A DNA stretch of 64,000 bases from Neptunomonas marina (lineage in GTDB: Bacteria > Pseudomonadota > Gammaproteobacteria > Pseudomonadales > Balneatricaceae): assembly GCF_004005935.1 (NCBI RefSeq), contig NZ_SACQ01000002.1, forward strand, positions 1 to 64,000. Reading direction: 5' to 3'. Each line of letters starts with the position of its first letter. Position 1 is the first letter of the stretch. Of the stretch, positions 45,169 through 54,221 are shown one piece after another. A program made the translations under genes and the position numbers. The notes beneath the pieces are model-generated. The model worked only from the letters and a program-made list of their open reading frames with translations, did not search any database and had not been told where the DNA came from.

Positions 45169-45349
45169 TCTCATACTCCTCCAAATCTTCAATGTGCCAC
45201 AGCTTGTTTCGTGTATTTCGGTTGATACGAGGTTGCGGCAAGCTGCCATCTTTTATTCTTCGCCAGAGCGTCGTATAGCTAATGTGGTAACGAGCCATCA
45301 CTTCGTAAGATGTTAGAAAAGGGGTTACCTGGTGCGCTACTGCTGTCAT
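45155..45349 (-). CDS. xis: Excisionase (recombination directionality factor)
   Basis: A 64-residue AlpA/MerR-like winged-helix protein (SYEVMARYHISYTTLWRRIKDGSLPQPRI). ATG 45349 has AGGAG 7 bases upstream; the frame is open to 45370. In SXT a small Xis near attL favours excision. The position between int and the prfC junction, convergent with int, is as expected. Confidence 0.87.
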   Translation of the reverse strand: MTAVAHQVTPFLTSYEVMARYHISYTTLWRRIKDGSLPQPRINRNTRNKLWHIEDLEEYEKKED

Positions 45350-45370
45350 CTGCATTCTCCTGAAAGTCAA

Positions 45371-45930
45371 TGTAAAGCTATCATCGCCTGATTCATCAAT
45401 TGTTGATGGTCAGAAAGATGCATGATTTGTTCAGAAGATCAGCCTTATCAAAACACAAATGTTGCTATTAGGTACTTTTCAGCTCAAACCTATGAATAAC
45501 AAGGGCTACAAGGCGGTTTGTGTCATGAATTGCAATCAACATGCCTAACGAGAAAAATTTGTACACACTGTTTGTACACTCGCAACGATGACACATCAAA
45601 AACCACAATAACGAACCCTTTAAATTCATAAGCTTACAAACATAAAACTAGAGATGATCGCATATATTCCGCTTTTGTAATGTCGAAACCAAAGTACCAA
45701 AAGCAAGAGGTACTTTCTTCATCAAACCCAGTAACCACAAGGCCTACAGCCATATTTGTGTCATAGAATTTTCGTCAAAGGCCTCTAAAACGGAATTTGT
45801 ACTCAAGTTTGTACACACTTTCCGAGGTTACGCTTGAACATCATTGAAAAGTAAAGAAACGAGAAAAAGACAAAAAGCCTTTAAATTCAGTACGTAGAGA
45901 TGTGATTGTGGTATGCAATGAAAGGTGGTT
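45371..45930. other. ICE end with imperfect direct repeats (attL arm region)
   Basis: 560 bases with no gene. Two related blocks, about 45470-45630 and 45708-45891, share AGGTACTTTC, a TTTGTGTCAT box, paired TTTGTAC elements (TTGTACACACTGTTTGTACA in the first) and CTTTAAATTCA in the same order. These are probable arm-type binding sites for Int and Xis, and the xis promoter must also be here. Confidence 0.6.
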
Positions 45931-46023
45931 TTAAGCGTTGAAAGGCTGGGCGGCATCAGGGTGAGAGATAATTGCAAAGGTGCGTCGCGTAGCGACCTCT
46001 TGAGCGGTGGTACCGTTTGTCAT
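45931..46023 (-). pseudogene. prfC: 5' end of prfC, disrupted by the ICE
   Basis: From ATG 46023 the frame reads MTNGTTAQEVATRRTFAIIS and then HPDA, the standard N-terminus of peptide chain release factor 3 just before its GKTT P-loop. The next codons (AQPFNA, then stop at 45931) are ICE DNA. In SXT-family integrations the other ICE end supplies a new start so that the remaining prfC is still expressed; that end is outside the window. Confidence 0.93.
45948..45975. other. attL: attL junction in prfC
   Basis: Chromosomal prfC identity ends at the codons for H-P-D-A (TCACCCTGATGCC on the minus strand), so the crossover core falls in about this interval. The exact core cannot be set without attR or an empty site. 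Confidence 0.75.
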
Positions 46024-46142
46024 TGTGTTTATCTTCTAGCGTTGCGCAGGAGCCAGCAACGCCTTATCAAGGAAAACGCTGCCTAACCATATGAATTGAA
46101 TATGGCAGCTATTTTCCCTGATCTTGTCGATAGACACAATCG

Positions 46143-46171
46143 GCGTGATAACTCTTGTGCACTTATCACGC
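46143..46171. terminator. Stem-loop after nirD
   Basis: A perfect 9-bp stem (46143-46151 with 46163-46171, GCGTGATAA/TTATCACGC) with an 11-base loop starts at the nirD stop codon. No T run follows, so its termination strength is uncertain. Confidence 0.45.
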
Positions 46172-46515
46172 TAAAGGCCGATCTCTACGCGCCCCTCTCT
46201 GATACGAGCTGGCCAGCGAGTTACCTGCACACTGCTATCTTCTAAGCACGCCCCGGTACGCAGTGAAAAGTGCTGTTTGTACAACGGCGATGCTACACAA
46301 GGCTCCCCCTGCAGATCCCCAACAAGGCCCCGAGCTAACACATTCGCACGGCTGAAAGGATCATTGTTTGAGAGCGCATACACTTCGTTTTCAAAGTCTG
46401 GCAGATAAAACAAAGCCACCTGTTGCTGCTCCCATTTTGCAGCGACGCCCGAGAAGGGTATCAAGTCGGTCCGATCACACAGCGTGATCCATTGTGTTGC
46501 AGTTGGTTGAGTCAT
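46171..46515 (-). CDS. nirD: Nitrite reductase small subunit NirD
   Basis: A 114-residue Rieske-like protein (WITLCDRTDLIPFSGVAAKW...CLEDSSVQVTRWPARIREGRVEI). As in other NirD proteins the Cys/His iron ligands of true Rieske proteins are absent. It partners NirB in NADH-dependent reduction of nitrite to ammonium. ATG at 46515 has AAGGAGA upstream. It follows nirB by 21 bases in the same operon. Confidence 0.93.
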   Translation of the reverse strand: MTQPTATQWITLCDRTDLIPFSGVAAKWEQQQVALFYLPDFENEVYALSNNDPFSRANVLARGLVGDLQGEPCVASPLYKQHFSLRTGACLEDSSVQVTRWPARIREGRVEIGL

Positions 46516-46536
46516 GCGATATCTCCTTATCAGATA

Positions 46537-49500
46537 TTAAGGGGCAGGACGGATCTGATCCCGCTCCATGATGTGAACAATTTGCGGGTCTTGCTGATCA
46601 TCGCTGTTAACAAACGTACGGAAGCGTTTTAGCTTCTCTTGATCGGCTAAGGTCGAGCGCCATTCGCATTGATACGTGCCAACAACGTGCGCCATCTGTG
46701 CCTCCAGTTCACTCGCAAGACCTAAGCGATCATCAATCACCACACCTTGCAGATAGGCTAAGCCCCCCTCTAAGTTATCCATCCACACCGAGGTTCGTTG
46801 CAGGCGATCAGCCGTTTTGATGTAGAACATCAGTAAACGGTCGATGTAGGCGATGAGCGTCTGGTCATCCAAGTCGGTGGCAAACAGGTCGGCATGACGG
46901 GGCTTCATACCGCCGTTACCGCACACATATAGATTCCAACCGTGTTCAGTGGCGATCACGCCGATATCTTTGCTCTGAGCCTCCGCGCATTCGCGTGTAC
47001 AGCCCGATACCGCCATCTTGATCTTATGGGGCGCACGTAACCCTTTGTAGCGGTTCTCAAGGTAGATCGCCATGGCCGCACTATCGTTGACACCGTAACG
47101 GCACCACGTACTGCCGACACAGGATTTGACGGTACGCAAAGACTTACCATAGGCATGGCCGGTTTCAAATCCAGCTTCGATCAACGCCTCCCAGATCAAC
47201 GGTAGCTCGTGTAGCTGAGCACCAAATAGGTCCACGCGTTGACCACCCGTAATTTTGGTGTAGAGGTTATATTTTTTGGCAACCTCGCCCAGCACGATCA
47301 GTTTATCTGGGGTAATTTCTCCGCCCGCGATACGCGGAACAACGGAGTAGGTGCCGTTTTTTTGCATGTTAGCCATGAAGGTGTCATTGGTATCTTGCAA
47401 GCTCACAAGCGGCGTCTCTTGAATATGATCATTCCAGCACGATGCTAAAATCGAGGCCGCAACCGGCTTACAAATATCGCAACCGAGCCCCTGACCATGG
47501 CGGCTAATCAGATCTTGAAAGCTGCGAATACCTTCGACCCGGACAATGTTGTATAGATCCTCTCGGGTATGCGCGAAGTGCTCGCAAAGATCATTGCTCA
47601 CCTCTATACCCTGTTTGGTGAGTTCAGCATCGACAACGTTTTTCAGCATAGCAGCACAGCCACCACAGCCGGTCGCCGCTTTCGTAGCGGCTTTTACATC
47701 AGCCACGTTGAGAGCGCCCTCAGACACCGCCCCACAGATCTGGCCTTTGGTGACGTTAAGGCAGGAGCAGATCGTCGCGTTATCTGGTAGAGCGTCAGCA
47801 CCCAGCACCGGCTCTGAGCCTTCAACCGAAGGCAAGATTAAGCTCTGCGGTTGCTCAGGCAGCGCCAAGCCGTTTAGTGCATATTGCAAGAGGGTGTCAT
47901 AACGGCTGTTATCCCCCACCAGCACCGCGCCGAGTAACTTAGTGCGATCTTCCGATACAACAATACGTGCATAGACCACCGCATCTTCGTCCCAATAGCG
48001 ATAGCTGATGCTGCCGGGAGTTCTACCGTGCGCATCGCCAATAGAGCCGACATCAACGCCCAACAGCTTTAACTTGGTGCTCATATCAGCCCCAGTAAAG
48101 GCTGCCGGTTGGCCAGTAATCGCCGCGGCTGCGGTCTTTGCCATTGTGTAACCAGGTGCGACTAGACCGAAAATCTGGTTGTTCCAAAGCGCGCACTCAC
48201 CGACGGCATAGATCGATGGATCAGATGTCTGGCACTGATCATTCACCGTGATGCCGCCACGCTCACCCACGCGTAGGTCACTCTCTCTTGCCAACGTGTC
48301 TTGCGGTCGTATACCTGCTGAGAAAAGAATCAGATCGGTTTCAAGATGGGAGCCATCGGCAAAGTTCATCCGGTAACGGTGCTGTTCACCCGCAATAATC
48401 TCTGTGGTGGCTTTATCACAGTGGACATCCACGCCCAGTTCAGTGATCTTCTGCTTGAGTAACTGCCCACCATCACGATCTAACTGCACAGGCATCAATT
48501 GTGGCGCAAACTCCACCACGTGAGCTTTTAACCCCAACGACTTCAGCGCATTGGCAGCTTCCAACCCCAGCAAGCCCCCGCCCACAACCACCCCAACCTG
48601 AGCATCGCTCGCGCTGGCCCGTATGTTATCGAGATCTTCCAAGGTGCGATAAACAAAGCAGGCCTCACCGTCATTGCCTGGAATAGGCGGCACAAAGGGA
48701 TAAGAACCCGTTGCTAACACTAATGTATCGTAAGGGAAGGTTTCCGATGCGGTGACCACGACCTTGTTCTCACGATCAATACGCTGTGCCGCTTGGCCTA
48801 GATGAAGGTGCAGATCGGGCTGATCATAAAAACCCGGCTCAACCAAGCAAAGATCATCGTAACTCGCACCCGAAAAATACTCAGAGAGGTGCACCCGGTC
48901 ATACGCGGCCAAAGGCTCTTCGCAGAGTACGTGAACTTCAGTAGGGTCGCTTGCGGTGGCAACCAATTGCTCAACAAAGTGCTGCCCTACCATGCCGTTA
49001 CCAACCACAACGATGCGGTGTTTCTGTTGCTCATTCATAGCTGCTTCCCTCTTATCTTCCGGTTGCAGTGACGCACGGCAAAGCGCCTCGCCAAACAGCA
49101 AGTGCTGCTTGCATGGGTTTAAATCCGTGCGTGCATTAAGTTGTTCGAAATACCACTGACCATGGCGGACATCGCCATAAAGTACGGCGCCGATTAGACG
49201 ACCATCGCGCAGCCAGAGCTTGCGATACTCTCGATGAGTCTGGTCGTGATAGACAAGAAATTCTGCGTGAGGCGGTGCGATGTCTCCGCAAGAGAACAGC
49301 TCCACACCACTGATTTTTAATTGCGTCGCAACAGGCTGCTCTTGGTAAGCAGCCGGCTGGCCCAGCAGTACTTGGCTCAGTACCTGCGCCTGTTGCCAGA
49401 TAGGTGCAACCAACCCGTAGGTGTGGTCGCCAAATTGGCAGCACTCGCCCAGTGCATAGATATTGGCATCCGAGGTACGCAGTTGCTGATCAACTACGAT

Positions 49501-50271
49501 ACCGCGCTTAACGGTCAGCTCCGTGCCCGCGGCAACCTCACAGTTAGGCTGAATTCCAATCGCTGTTACCACTAACTCCGCAGCTAACGATAAGCCGTTG
49601 TCCAACTGCACAGACGTTACACACTCGTCACCGACAAACTCGCTAACCTGCGCTTCCAACACAAAACGGATACCGCGCGCTTCGAGTGTCTCTTGCAGCA
49701 GTTGGGCTGACTGGGCGTCTAGCTGCCGGTTTAACAGGTATCGGCTGCGGTGGACCAAGGTAACGTCCATACCGAGCCGACGCAGCCCCTCAGCCGCCTC
49801 CAAACCTAAAAAGCCGCCACCCACAACCACCGCTTTACCCTGGTGCTGCGCATGTTGCTGTAGGTCATCCACATCCGCCAGAGTGCGAAACCGATAGAGG
49901 TTGCCCAACTGCTCACCCGGCACGTTTAGCGCCAGCGGGTGAGAACCTGTTGCGATAACAAGCTGGTCGTATTCAAGTGTACGCCCCTTGTCGCTAACCA
50001 CATGGCGCGCTTGGGTATTGATCGCGACGATACGTTCCTGCTGATACAGGGTGATCCCTGCTGCGTCGTACCATGGCGGCGTGAGCGTCATGATATCGCT
50101 GAGGCTCAACTCCTTACCCAGCAGCGGCGATAACAGCACACGGTTATAGCTACCGCCCGCTTCCTCGCCAAATACGCTAATGGCAAAGCGCTCAGGCGCT
50201 GCTTTTTGTAGTAGCTGCAGCAAGCGTCCGCTCGCCATGCCATTACCGATGATGATCAGTCGTTGTTTCAT
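46537..50271 (-). CDS. nirB: Fusion of NasC-like FAD reductase and nitrite reductase NirB
   Basis: A 1,244-residue protein. Residues about 1-405 are an FAD/NAD(P)H oxidoreductase (IIIGNGMASGRLLQ, VVVGGGFLGLEAAEGL, YALGEC) like NasC, the reductase partner of NasA. From M412 (49038) a complete NirB follows: FAD/NADH domains, BFD-like CSC...CGGC, then sulfite/nitrite reductase domains with CVGSTWCRYG and SGCTRECAEA for the [4Fe-4S]-siroheme centre. The internal ATG 49038 has GAGGGAAG upstream, so a separate NirB of 833 residues could also be made. Start 50271 is used because the ATG at 50304 lies inside the leader terminator. Confidence 0.9.
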   Translation of the reverse strand: MKQRLIIIGNGMASGRLLQLLQKAAPERFAISVFGEEAGGSYNRVLLSPLLGKELSLSDIMTLTPPWYDAAGITLYQQERIVAINTQARHVVSDKGRTLEYDQLVIATGSHPLALNVPGEQLGNLYRFRTLADVDDLQQHAQHQGKAVVVGGGFLGLEAAEGLRRLGMDVTLVHRSRYLLNRQLDAQSAQLLQETLEARGIRFVLEAQVSEFVGDECVTSVQLDNGLSLAAELVVTAIGIQPNCEVAAGTELTVKRGIVVDQQLRTSDANIYALGECCQFGDHTYGLVAPIWQQAQVLSQVLLGQPAAYQEQPVATQLKISGVELFSCGDIAPPHAEFLVYHDQTHREYRKLWLRDGRLIGAVLYGDVRHGQWYFEQLNARTDLNPCKQHLLFGEALCRASLQPEDKREAAMNEQQKHRIVVVGNGMVGQHFVEQLVATASDPTEVHVLCEEPLAAYDRVHLSEYFSGASYDDLCLVEPGFYDQPDLHLHLGQAAQRIDRENKVVVTASETFPYDTLVLATGSYPFVPPIPGNDGEACFVYRTLEDLDNIRASASDAQVGVVVGGGLLGLEAANALKSLGLKAHVVEFAPQLMPVQLDRDGGQLLKQKITELGVDVHCDKATTEIIAGEQHRYRMNFADGSHLETDLILFSAGIRPQDTLARESDLRVGERGGITVNDQCQTSDPSIYAVGECALWNNQIFGLVAPGYTMAKTAAAAITGQPAAFTGADMSTKLKLLGVDVGSIGDAHGRTPGSISYRYWDEDAVVYARIVVSEDRTKLLGAVLVGDNSRYDTLLQYALNGLALPEQPQSLILPSVEGSEPVLGADALPDNATICSCLNVTKGQICGAVSEGALNVADVKAATKAATGCGGCAAMLKNVVDAELTKQGIEVSNDLCEHFAHTREDLYNIVRVEGIRSFQDLISRHGQGLGCDICKPVAASILASCWNDHIQETPLVSLQDTNDTFMANMQKNGTYSVVPRIAGGEITPDKLIVLGEVAKKYNLYTKITGGQRVDLFGAQLHELPLIWEALIEAGFETGHAYGKSLRTVKSCVGSTWCRYGVNDSAAMAIYLENRYKGLRAPHKIKMAVSGCTRECAEAQSKDIGVIATEHGWNLYVCGNGGMKPRHADLFATDLDDQTLIAYIDRLLMFYIKTADRLQRTSVWMDNLEGGLAYLQGVVIDDRLGLASELEAQMAHVVGTYQCEWRSTLADQEKLKRFRTFVNSDDQQDPQIVHIMERDQIRPAP

Positions 50272-50284
50272 TGCTCTTTCCAAT

Positions 50285-50334
50285 AAAAAAGGCGCACGCA
50301 CCACAGGCTCTTAAACCTATGGTGACGAACGCCT
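50285..50334 (-). terminator. Leader terminator (attenuator) of nasC-nirB
   Basis: On the minus strand a long stem pairs 50334-50317 with 50306-50291 (AGGCG...CACCATAG with CTGTGGTG...CGCCT, with an internal mismatch) and is followed by TTTTTT. It lies 14-63 bases before the nirB start, so it should stop transcription unless an antiterminator acts. NasT, encoded nearby, is the obvious candidate. Confidence 0.75.
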
Positions 50335-50463
50335 TTGTTCATCGCTGCCTAATTGTTATGTCCGAGGCTAACTAAAGCCGTGTTCAGTTCTTATTTTTAT
50401 TGTGTTCGTTCTAGTTGTTTTAGGCGCTGTTATTATTTTTATATTGCGACTACACAGATCTTT

Positions 50464-50479
50464 AGCAGATGGTGTGCCA
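50464..50479 (-). promoter_or_regulatory. Sigma-54-type promoter of nasC-nirB
   Basis: TGGCACACCATCTGCT on the minus strand has GG-N10-GC spacing and matches the -24/-12 consensus (TGGCACG-N4-TTGCW) well. About 95 bases upstream is a 17-base NtrC-like site (50574-50590, GGTACC-N5-GGTGCA). Confidence 0.7.
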
Positions 50480-50592
50480 GTTATTAAATGTTGTTATTTT
50501 TCAAATATTTAAAAATCAAAAAGACCATTCTAAACAGCAACATAGGGCTGTTTGTGCACCCTTTCACACCATAGGTACCATGATGGTGCAAA

Positions 50593-51480
50593 CTATGCCG
50601 CTTGCTCCGTATCGTCGTTCGTTTGGTTTGGTGTCAGCGCAAGGGTAACCGCCGCGCCTGATGCGGGTTTAGTGCTTTGTTGCGCATCAGGGGAGCGCTG
50701 CTTCTCGTAGAGGAACTTCAGTACCTGATGACGATATTGGTTGTACTCGGGGTTATCTGCCAGCGCGATGCGGTCACGCGGTCTCGGTAGATCGATATTA
50801 AGAATCTCGCCCACCGTTGCTGCAGGCCCGTTAGTCATCATGACGATACGATCTGAGAGTAGGACCGCTTCATCCACATCGTGGGTGATCATAATAACGG
50901 TGTTGTTGAGGTCAGCCTGAATCTCCATTAACGAGTCTTGCAGATGGGCACGTGTTAGCGCATCCAGTGCACCAAAGGGTTCATCCATCAGCAGCACCGT
51001 CGGTTGCATCGCCAACGCTCTGGCGATACCAACTCGCTGCTTCATCCCACCCGATATTTCGTCAGGCCGTTTATCAAGCGCATGGCCCATATGCACCAAT
51101 GCGAGGTTATGCTCAATCCAGTCGCGCATTTCCGCTTTATTCATCCGCTTACCAAAGACCTGCTTCACCGCTAACTCAACGTTCTCATAGGCATTCAGCC
51201 AAGGCAGCAATGAGTGGTTTTGGAACACCACAGCGCGCTCTGGCCCCGGTGAGTTCACCTCTTTACCATCGAGCAAACAGCCGCCTTCCGTGGCTTGGTA
51301 AAGGCCTGCAATAATATTCAGCACGGTGGATTTGCCGCAGCCAGAGTGGCCAATCAGGGAGACAAACTCCCCTTTGTTGATCGTCAGATTCACATTACTC
51401 AGTGCTTTAAACGGCCCATTTGGGGTTGGAAAGTCGATATCAACTTGGGTTAGTTCAAGGTGTTTCGGAGGCTGAGACAT
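50593..51480 (-). CDS. nrtC: Nitrate ABC transporter ATP-binding protein
   Basis: A 295-residue ABC ATPase: Walker A SLIGHSGCGKSTVLNI, signature SGGMKQRVGIARA, Walker B VLLMDEPFGALD. It is the NrtD/NasD-like short form without the extra solute-binding domain of cyanobacterial NrtC. It energises nitrate import with NrtB and NrtA, which are directly upstream on the same strand. AAAGGAGA precedes the start. Confidence 0.9.
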   Translation of the reverse strand: MSQPPKHLELTQVDIDFPTPNGPFKALSNVNLTINKGEFVSLIGHSGCGKSTVLNIIAGLYQATEGGCLLDGKEVNSPGPERAVVFQNHSLLPWLNAYENVELAVKQVFGKRMNKAEMRDWIEHNLALVHMGHALDKRPDEISGGMKQRVGIARALAMQPTVLLMDEPFGALDALTRAHLQDSLMEIQADLNNTVIMITHDVDEAVLLSDRIVMMTNGPAATVGEILNIDLPRPRDRIALADNPEYNQYRHQVLKFLYEKQRSPDAQQSTKPASGAAVTLALTPNQTNDDTEQAA

Positions 51481-51522
51481 AACCTTTCTCCTTTTAATTC
51501 AGCAACATTTTCAGCAACGGTA

Positions 51523-52497
51523 TTAGCGCAGCACTGCACTCTTATCCCACGACACTTTGCGTTGCAGCATCAACATACAGCGGTCTAATAGGAAGCCGAT
51601 CAAACCGATCACCAATACAGCCACCATGATGCGGCCTAGCGAGTTTGAACTGCCGTTTTGAAATTCATCCCACACAAATTTGCCAAGACCCGGATTCTGC
51701 GCCAGCATCTCAGCAGCGATCAGTACCATCCAAGCAATACCCAGTGACAGACGCAGGCCAGTGAAGATCATGGGAATCGCAGAGGGCAACACGATTTTCA
51801 TCACATGAGTGAGCCAGCTAAGACGCAGTACCTGCGAGACGTTTTGTAAGTCTTTACTGATTCCCGAGACACCCACCGCCGTGTTCAATAAGGTTGGCCA
51901 CAAACAGCACAGCGATACCGTCACCAACGAGGTGACAAAGGACTTCGCGAACATCGGGTCTTTACTGACATAAACCGCACTGACAACCATGGTTACCAGC
52001 GGCAGCCACGCCAATGGAGAGACCGGCTTGAAAAGCTGAATCAGTGGATTAAATGCGCTATACAAGGTCTGATTAAGTCCGATAACGATGCCAGCAGGAA
52101 TCGCAATCAGTGAAGCGAAAAAGAACCCTGCCATCACAGTGACTAGGCTCGTTCCGATCTGATCAAAGAAGGTCGGCTTGCCGGTGTATGGTCGGACTTT
52201 AATCACCGCATCAGGGTTTTTCGCCAGTTTTTTAGCATTGCGCTGCTCTTGGCGCTCATAGAAGGCTTGCTCTTTTTGGCGCTCGCGCTGATGTTCACCA
52301 ATGAGGTTGGTCGCTTGTTGATAGACCGCAACAGGGCCTGGAAACGTGCCCAGCGATGTGTGGATATTTTTAGCGCCAACCTCCCAAATAAATAGAAAGA
52401 GGAGCAAGCCGATCAGCGGAATCACCAGCTGTTTACTCTGTTGGGCGACAAAAGCCATAGAATCAGACACGCGGTGGCTTAATGTTGAGGTACTCAT
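51523..52497 (-). CDS. nrtB: Nitrate ABC transporter permease
   Basis: A 324-residue inner-membrane permease with a first helix at about residues 24-43 and a BPD_transp_1 domain; the region SLGIAWMVLIAAEMLAQNPGLG resembles the EAA loop that contacts the ATPase. A charged insert (EHQRERQKEQAFYERQEQRN) lies between the first helix and the core, as is common for NasE/NrtB. It lies between nrtA and nrtC. Confidence 0.92.
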   Translation of the reverse strand: MSTSTLSHRVSDSMAFVAQQSKQLVIPLIGLLLFLFIWEVGAKNIHTSLGTFPGPVAVYQQATNLIGEHQRERQKEQAFYERQEQRNAKKLAKNPDAVIKVRPYTGKPTFFDQIGTSLVTVMAGFFFASLIAIPAGIVIGLNQTLYSAFNPLIQLFKPVSPLAWLPLVTMVVSAVYVSKDPMFAKSFVTSLVTVSLCCLWPTLLNTAVGVSGISKDLQNVSQVLRLSWLTHVMKIVLPSAIPMIFTGLRLSLGIAWMVLIAAEMLAQNPGLGKFVWDEFQNGSSNSLGRIMVAVLVIGLIGFLLDRCMLMLQRKVSWDKSAVLR

Positions 52498-52548
52498 AAC
52501 AGGTTTCCTTTTGGGAACAGGAAACGCCCGACAGACGGGCGCTGACGA

Positions 52549-53940
52549 TTAATTATCCGATAGCAAGACCTGCTCACCTTTCAAACCAATTTTGAACTGC
52601 TGCAGGTAAGCGTTTGGCTGAGTGCCGTCGTAAACGATGTTATCGATGAAGTGGGTTTGCGGTGCTCTAAAGCCATCTTCCGTTGCAAAGTCAGGGAACA
52701 TGCTCGCATCCATTTTGCCCTCTTCGATCAGTGCTTGGGCCGCTTGTGCGTAGATATCAGGGCGGTACACCTGCTTAGCAATATCCATAAACCATTGGTC
52801 AGATTTCGGCTCAGAGATCTGTCCCCAACGACGCATTTGCGTTAGATACCAGATGGCATCGGAGTAGTATGGGTAGGTGGCGTTATAGCGGAAGAAGACG
52901 TTGAAATCGGGCACGGCGCGCTTGTCACCTTTCTCGTACTCAAAGGTGCCTGTCATTGAGTTGGCGATAACGTCATAGTCTGCGCCGACATACTCAGAGC
53001 GCGAGAGGATCTCAACAGCTTCAGGGCGGTTAGCGTTGTCATTATCATCCAACCATTTTGCCGCACGGATCATCGCTTTCACGACGCGAATATGTGTATT
53101 GGGATTTTCATCAGCCCAGTTCTTAGCGACACCAAAAACCTTCTCTGGGTTGTTCTTCCAGATCTCGTAATCGGTAACCACCGGTACACCAATCCCTTTA
53201 AATACCGCTTGTTGGTTCCAAGGCTCACCAACGCAGTAGCCATAGATAGTGCCGGCTTCCATTGTGGCAGGCATCTGCGGCGGTGGCGTCACAGACAACA
53301 GCGCATCGGCATCAATAGTGCCTGAAGTATCGCCTTTATGCGGCGCATAGTAGCCCGGGTTGATTCCGCCTGCGGCCAGCCAGTAGCGCAGTTCATAGTT
53401 GTGAGTCGAGACTGGGAAGACCATCCCCATATTGAAGGGCTTACCCTCCTCTTTATATTTATCCACAACTGGTTTTAGTGCATCCGCTTTGATCGGGTGC
53501 AGCGGTTTACCATCCTCATCCTTAGGGACGTGAGGCTTCATCTGGTCCCAGATATCGTTCGATACAGTGATCGCGTTGCCGTTAAGATCCATACTAAACG
53601 CAGTGATGATGTGCGACTGCGTACCAAAACCGATCGTCGCACCCAACGGTTGTCCTGCAAGCATATGCGCACCATCAAGCTCACCATCAATCACCCGATC
53701 GAGCAGTACTTTCCAGTTTGCCTGAGCTTCCAGCGTTACGTAGAGGCCCTCATCCTCAAAATAGCCCTTTTCATAAGCCACCGCCAAAGGCGCCATATCG
53801 GTCAATTTAATAAAACCAAACTTGAGATCTTCTTTTTCTGGTTCTCCGATCTCGGCCCACACAGCTCCGCTTGCAATTACCGAACCTAGCGCGGCCGTTG
53901 CGACCAACTTTGCCATTCCACGTTGTTTAGGTTTAAACAC
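52549..53940 (-). CDS. nrtA: Nitrate-binding periplasmic protein
   Basis: A 463-residue CmpA/NrtA-family solute-binding protein with a signal peptide ([18 protein letters not shown]). Conserved blocks: [22 protein letters not shown] and [22 protein letters not shown]. The start is GTG with GGAGGG upstream. It is first in nrtABC and is preceded by a leader terminator and a sigma-54-like promoter. It is homologous to nasS further right, which keeps the fold but lacks a signal peptide. Confidence 0.93.
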   Translation of the reverse strand: MFKPKQRGMAKLVATAALGSVIASGAVWAEIGEPEKEDLKFGFIKLTDMAPLAVAYEKGYFEDEGLYVTLEAQANWKVLLDRVIDGELDGAHMLAGQPLGATIGFGTQSHIITAFSMDLNGNAITVSNDIWDQMKPHVPKDEDGKPLHPIKADALKPVVDKYKEEGKPFNMGMVFPVSTHNYELRYWLAAGGINPGYYAPHKGDTSGTIDADALLSVTPPPQMPATMEAGTIYGYCVGEPWNQQAVFKGIGVPVVTDYEIWKNNPEKVFGVAKNWADENPNTHIRVVKAMIRAAKWLDDNDNANRPEAVEILSRSEYVGADYDVIANSMTGTFEYEKGDKRAVPDFNVFFRYNATYPYYSDAIWYLTQMRRWGQISEPKSDQWFMDIAKQVYRPDIYAQAAQALIEEGKMDASMFPDFATEDGFRAPQTHFIDNIVYDGTQPNAYLQQFKIGLKGEQVLLSDN

Positions 53941-53957
53941 GATCTAACCCTCCAGCT

Positions 53958-54003
53958 AAAAAAAAAGGCGCTGACATACCTCCGAAGAGGATAGTCAGGC
54001 GCC
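53958..54003 (-). terminator. Leader terminator (attenuator) of nrtABC
   Basis: On the minus strand GGCGCCTGAC pairs with GTCAGCGCC (one bulge), enclosing a smaller CCTC/GAGG stem with a TTCG loop, and is followed by nine T. It ends about 18 bases before the GTG of nrtA. The placement between promoter and start codon marks it as an attenuator. Confidence 0.85.
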
Positions 54004-54065
54004 TTTGCCTATACGCTAATAATGAGCATGATAAGATTGTAACGTTTTACCGTTGCTGGGTAGTT

Positions 54066-54081
54066 AGCAGGCTACGTGCCA
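54066..54081 (-). promoter_or_regulatory. Sigma-54-type promoter of nrtABC
   Basis: TGGCACGTAGCCTGCT on the minus strand has GG-N10-GC and one mismatch to TGGCACG-N4-TTGCW. About 110 bases upstream, 54190-54206 (TGCGCA-N5-GGTGCA) resembles an NtrC site. This implies transcription under nitrogen limitation, followed by attenuation in the leader. Confidence 0.78.
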
Positions 54082-54221
54082 GAAATTAAAAAGCATTTAA
54101 TAACAAAAACTTAATAAAAAACCACCAGCATTTTGTCCTATTTCATGCTTTAGCTGGTGCACAACAACAAGCCAATTTGTTGCACCGGTGCGCACTCATG
54201 GTGCATTGCACAAAGTGCTTA

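Larger units (their letters stand above)
1..45960. mobile_element. SXT/R391-family ICE (partial; int-proximal arm)
   Basis: A contiguous set of SXT-type genes: traI, traD, traJ, traLEKBVA, mosAT, dsbC, traC, trbI, peptidase, traW, traU and traN on the minus strand, then rumAB-like genes, mobI, an oriT-like region, srpMR, int and xis. The right boundary is a disrupted prfC. The left boundary is outside the window, so the remaining transfer genes expected for the family (traF, traH, traG, setCD) would lie to the left; that part is inference. Variable cargo is found beyond traN, between traA and dsbC, between traJ and traL, and upstream of traI, which are the known hotspots of this family. Confidence 0.92.

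Noticed and set aside
50272-50304. Upstream ATG (50304) for the NasC-NirB gene
   Set aside because: It lies within the leader terminator stem; the start at 50271 has GGAAAGAG upstream and gives a normal FAD-protein N-terminus.
53497-53889. Plus-strand ORF of 130 codons inside nrtA
   Set aside because: Antisense to the signal peptide and core of nrtA; no recognisable protein.
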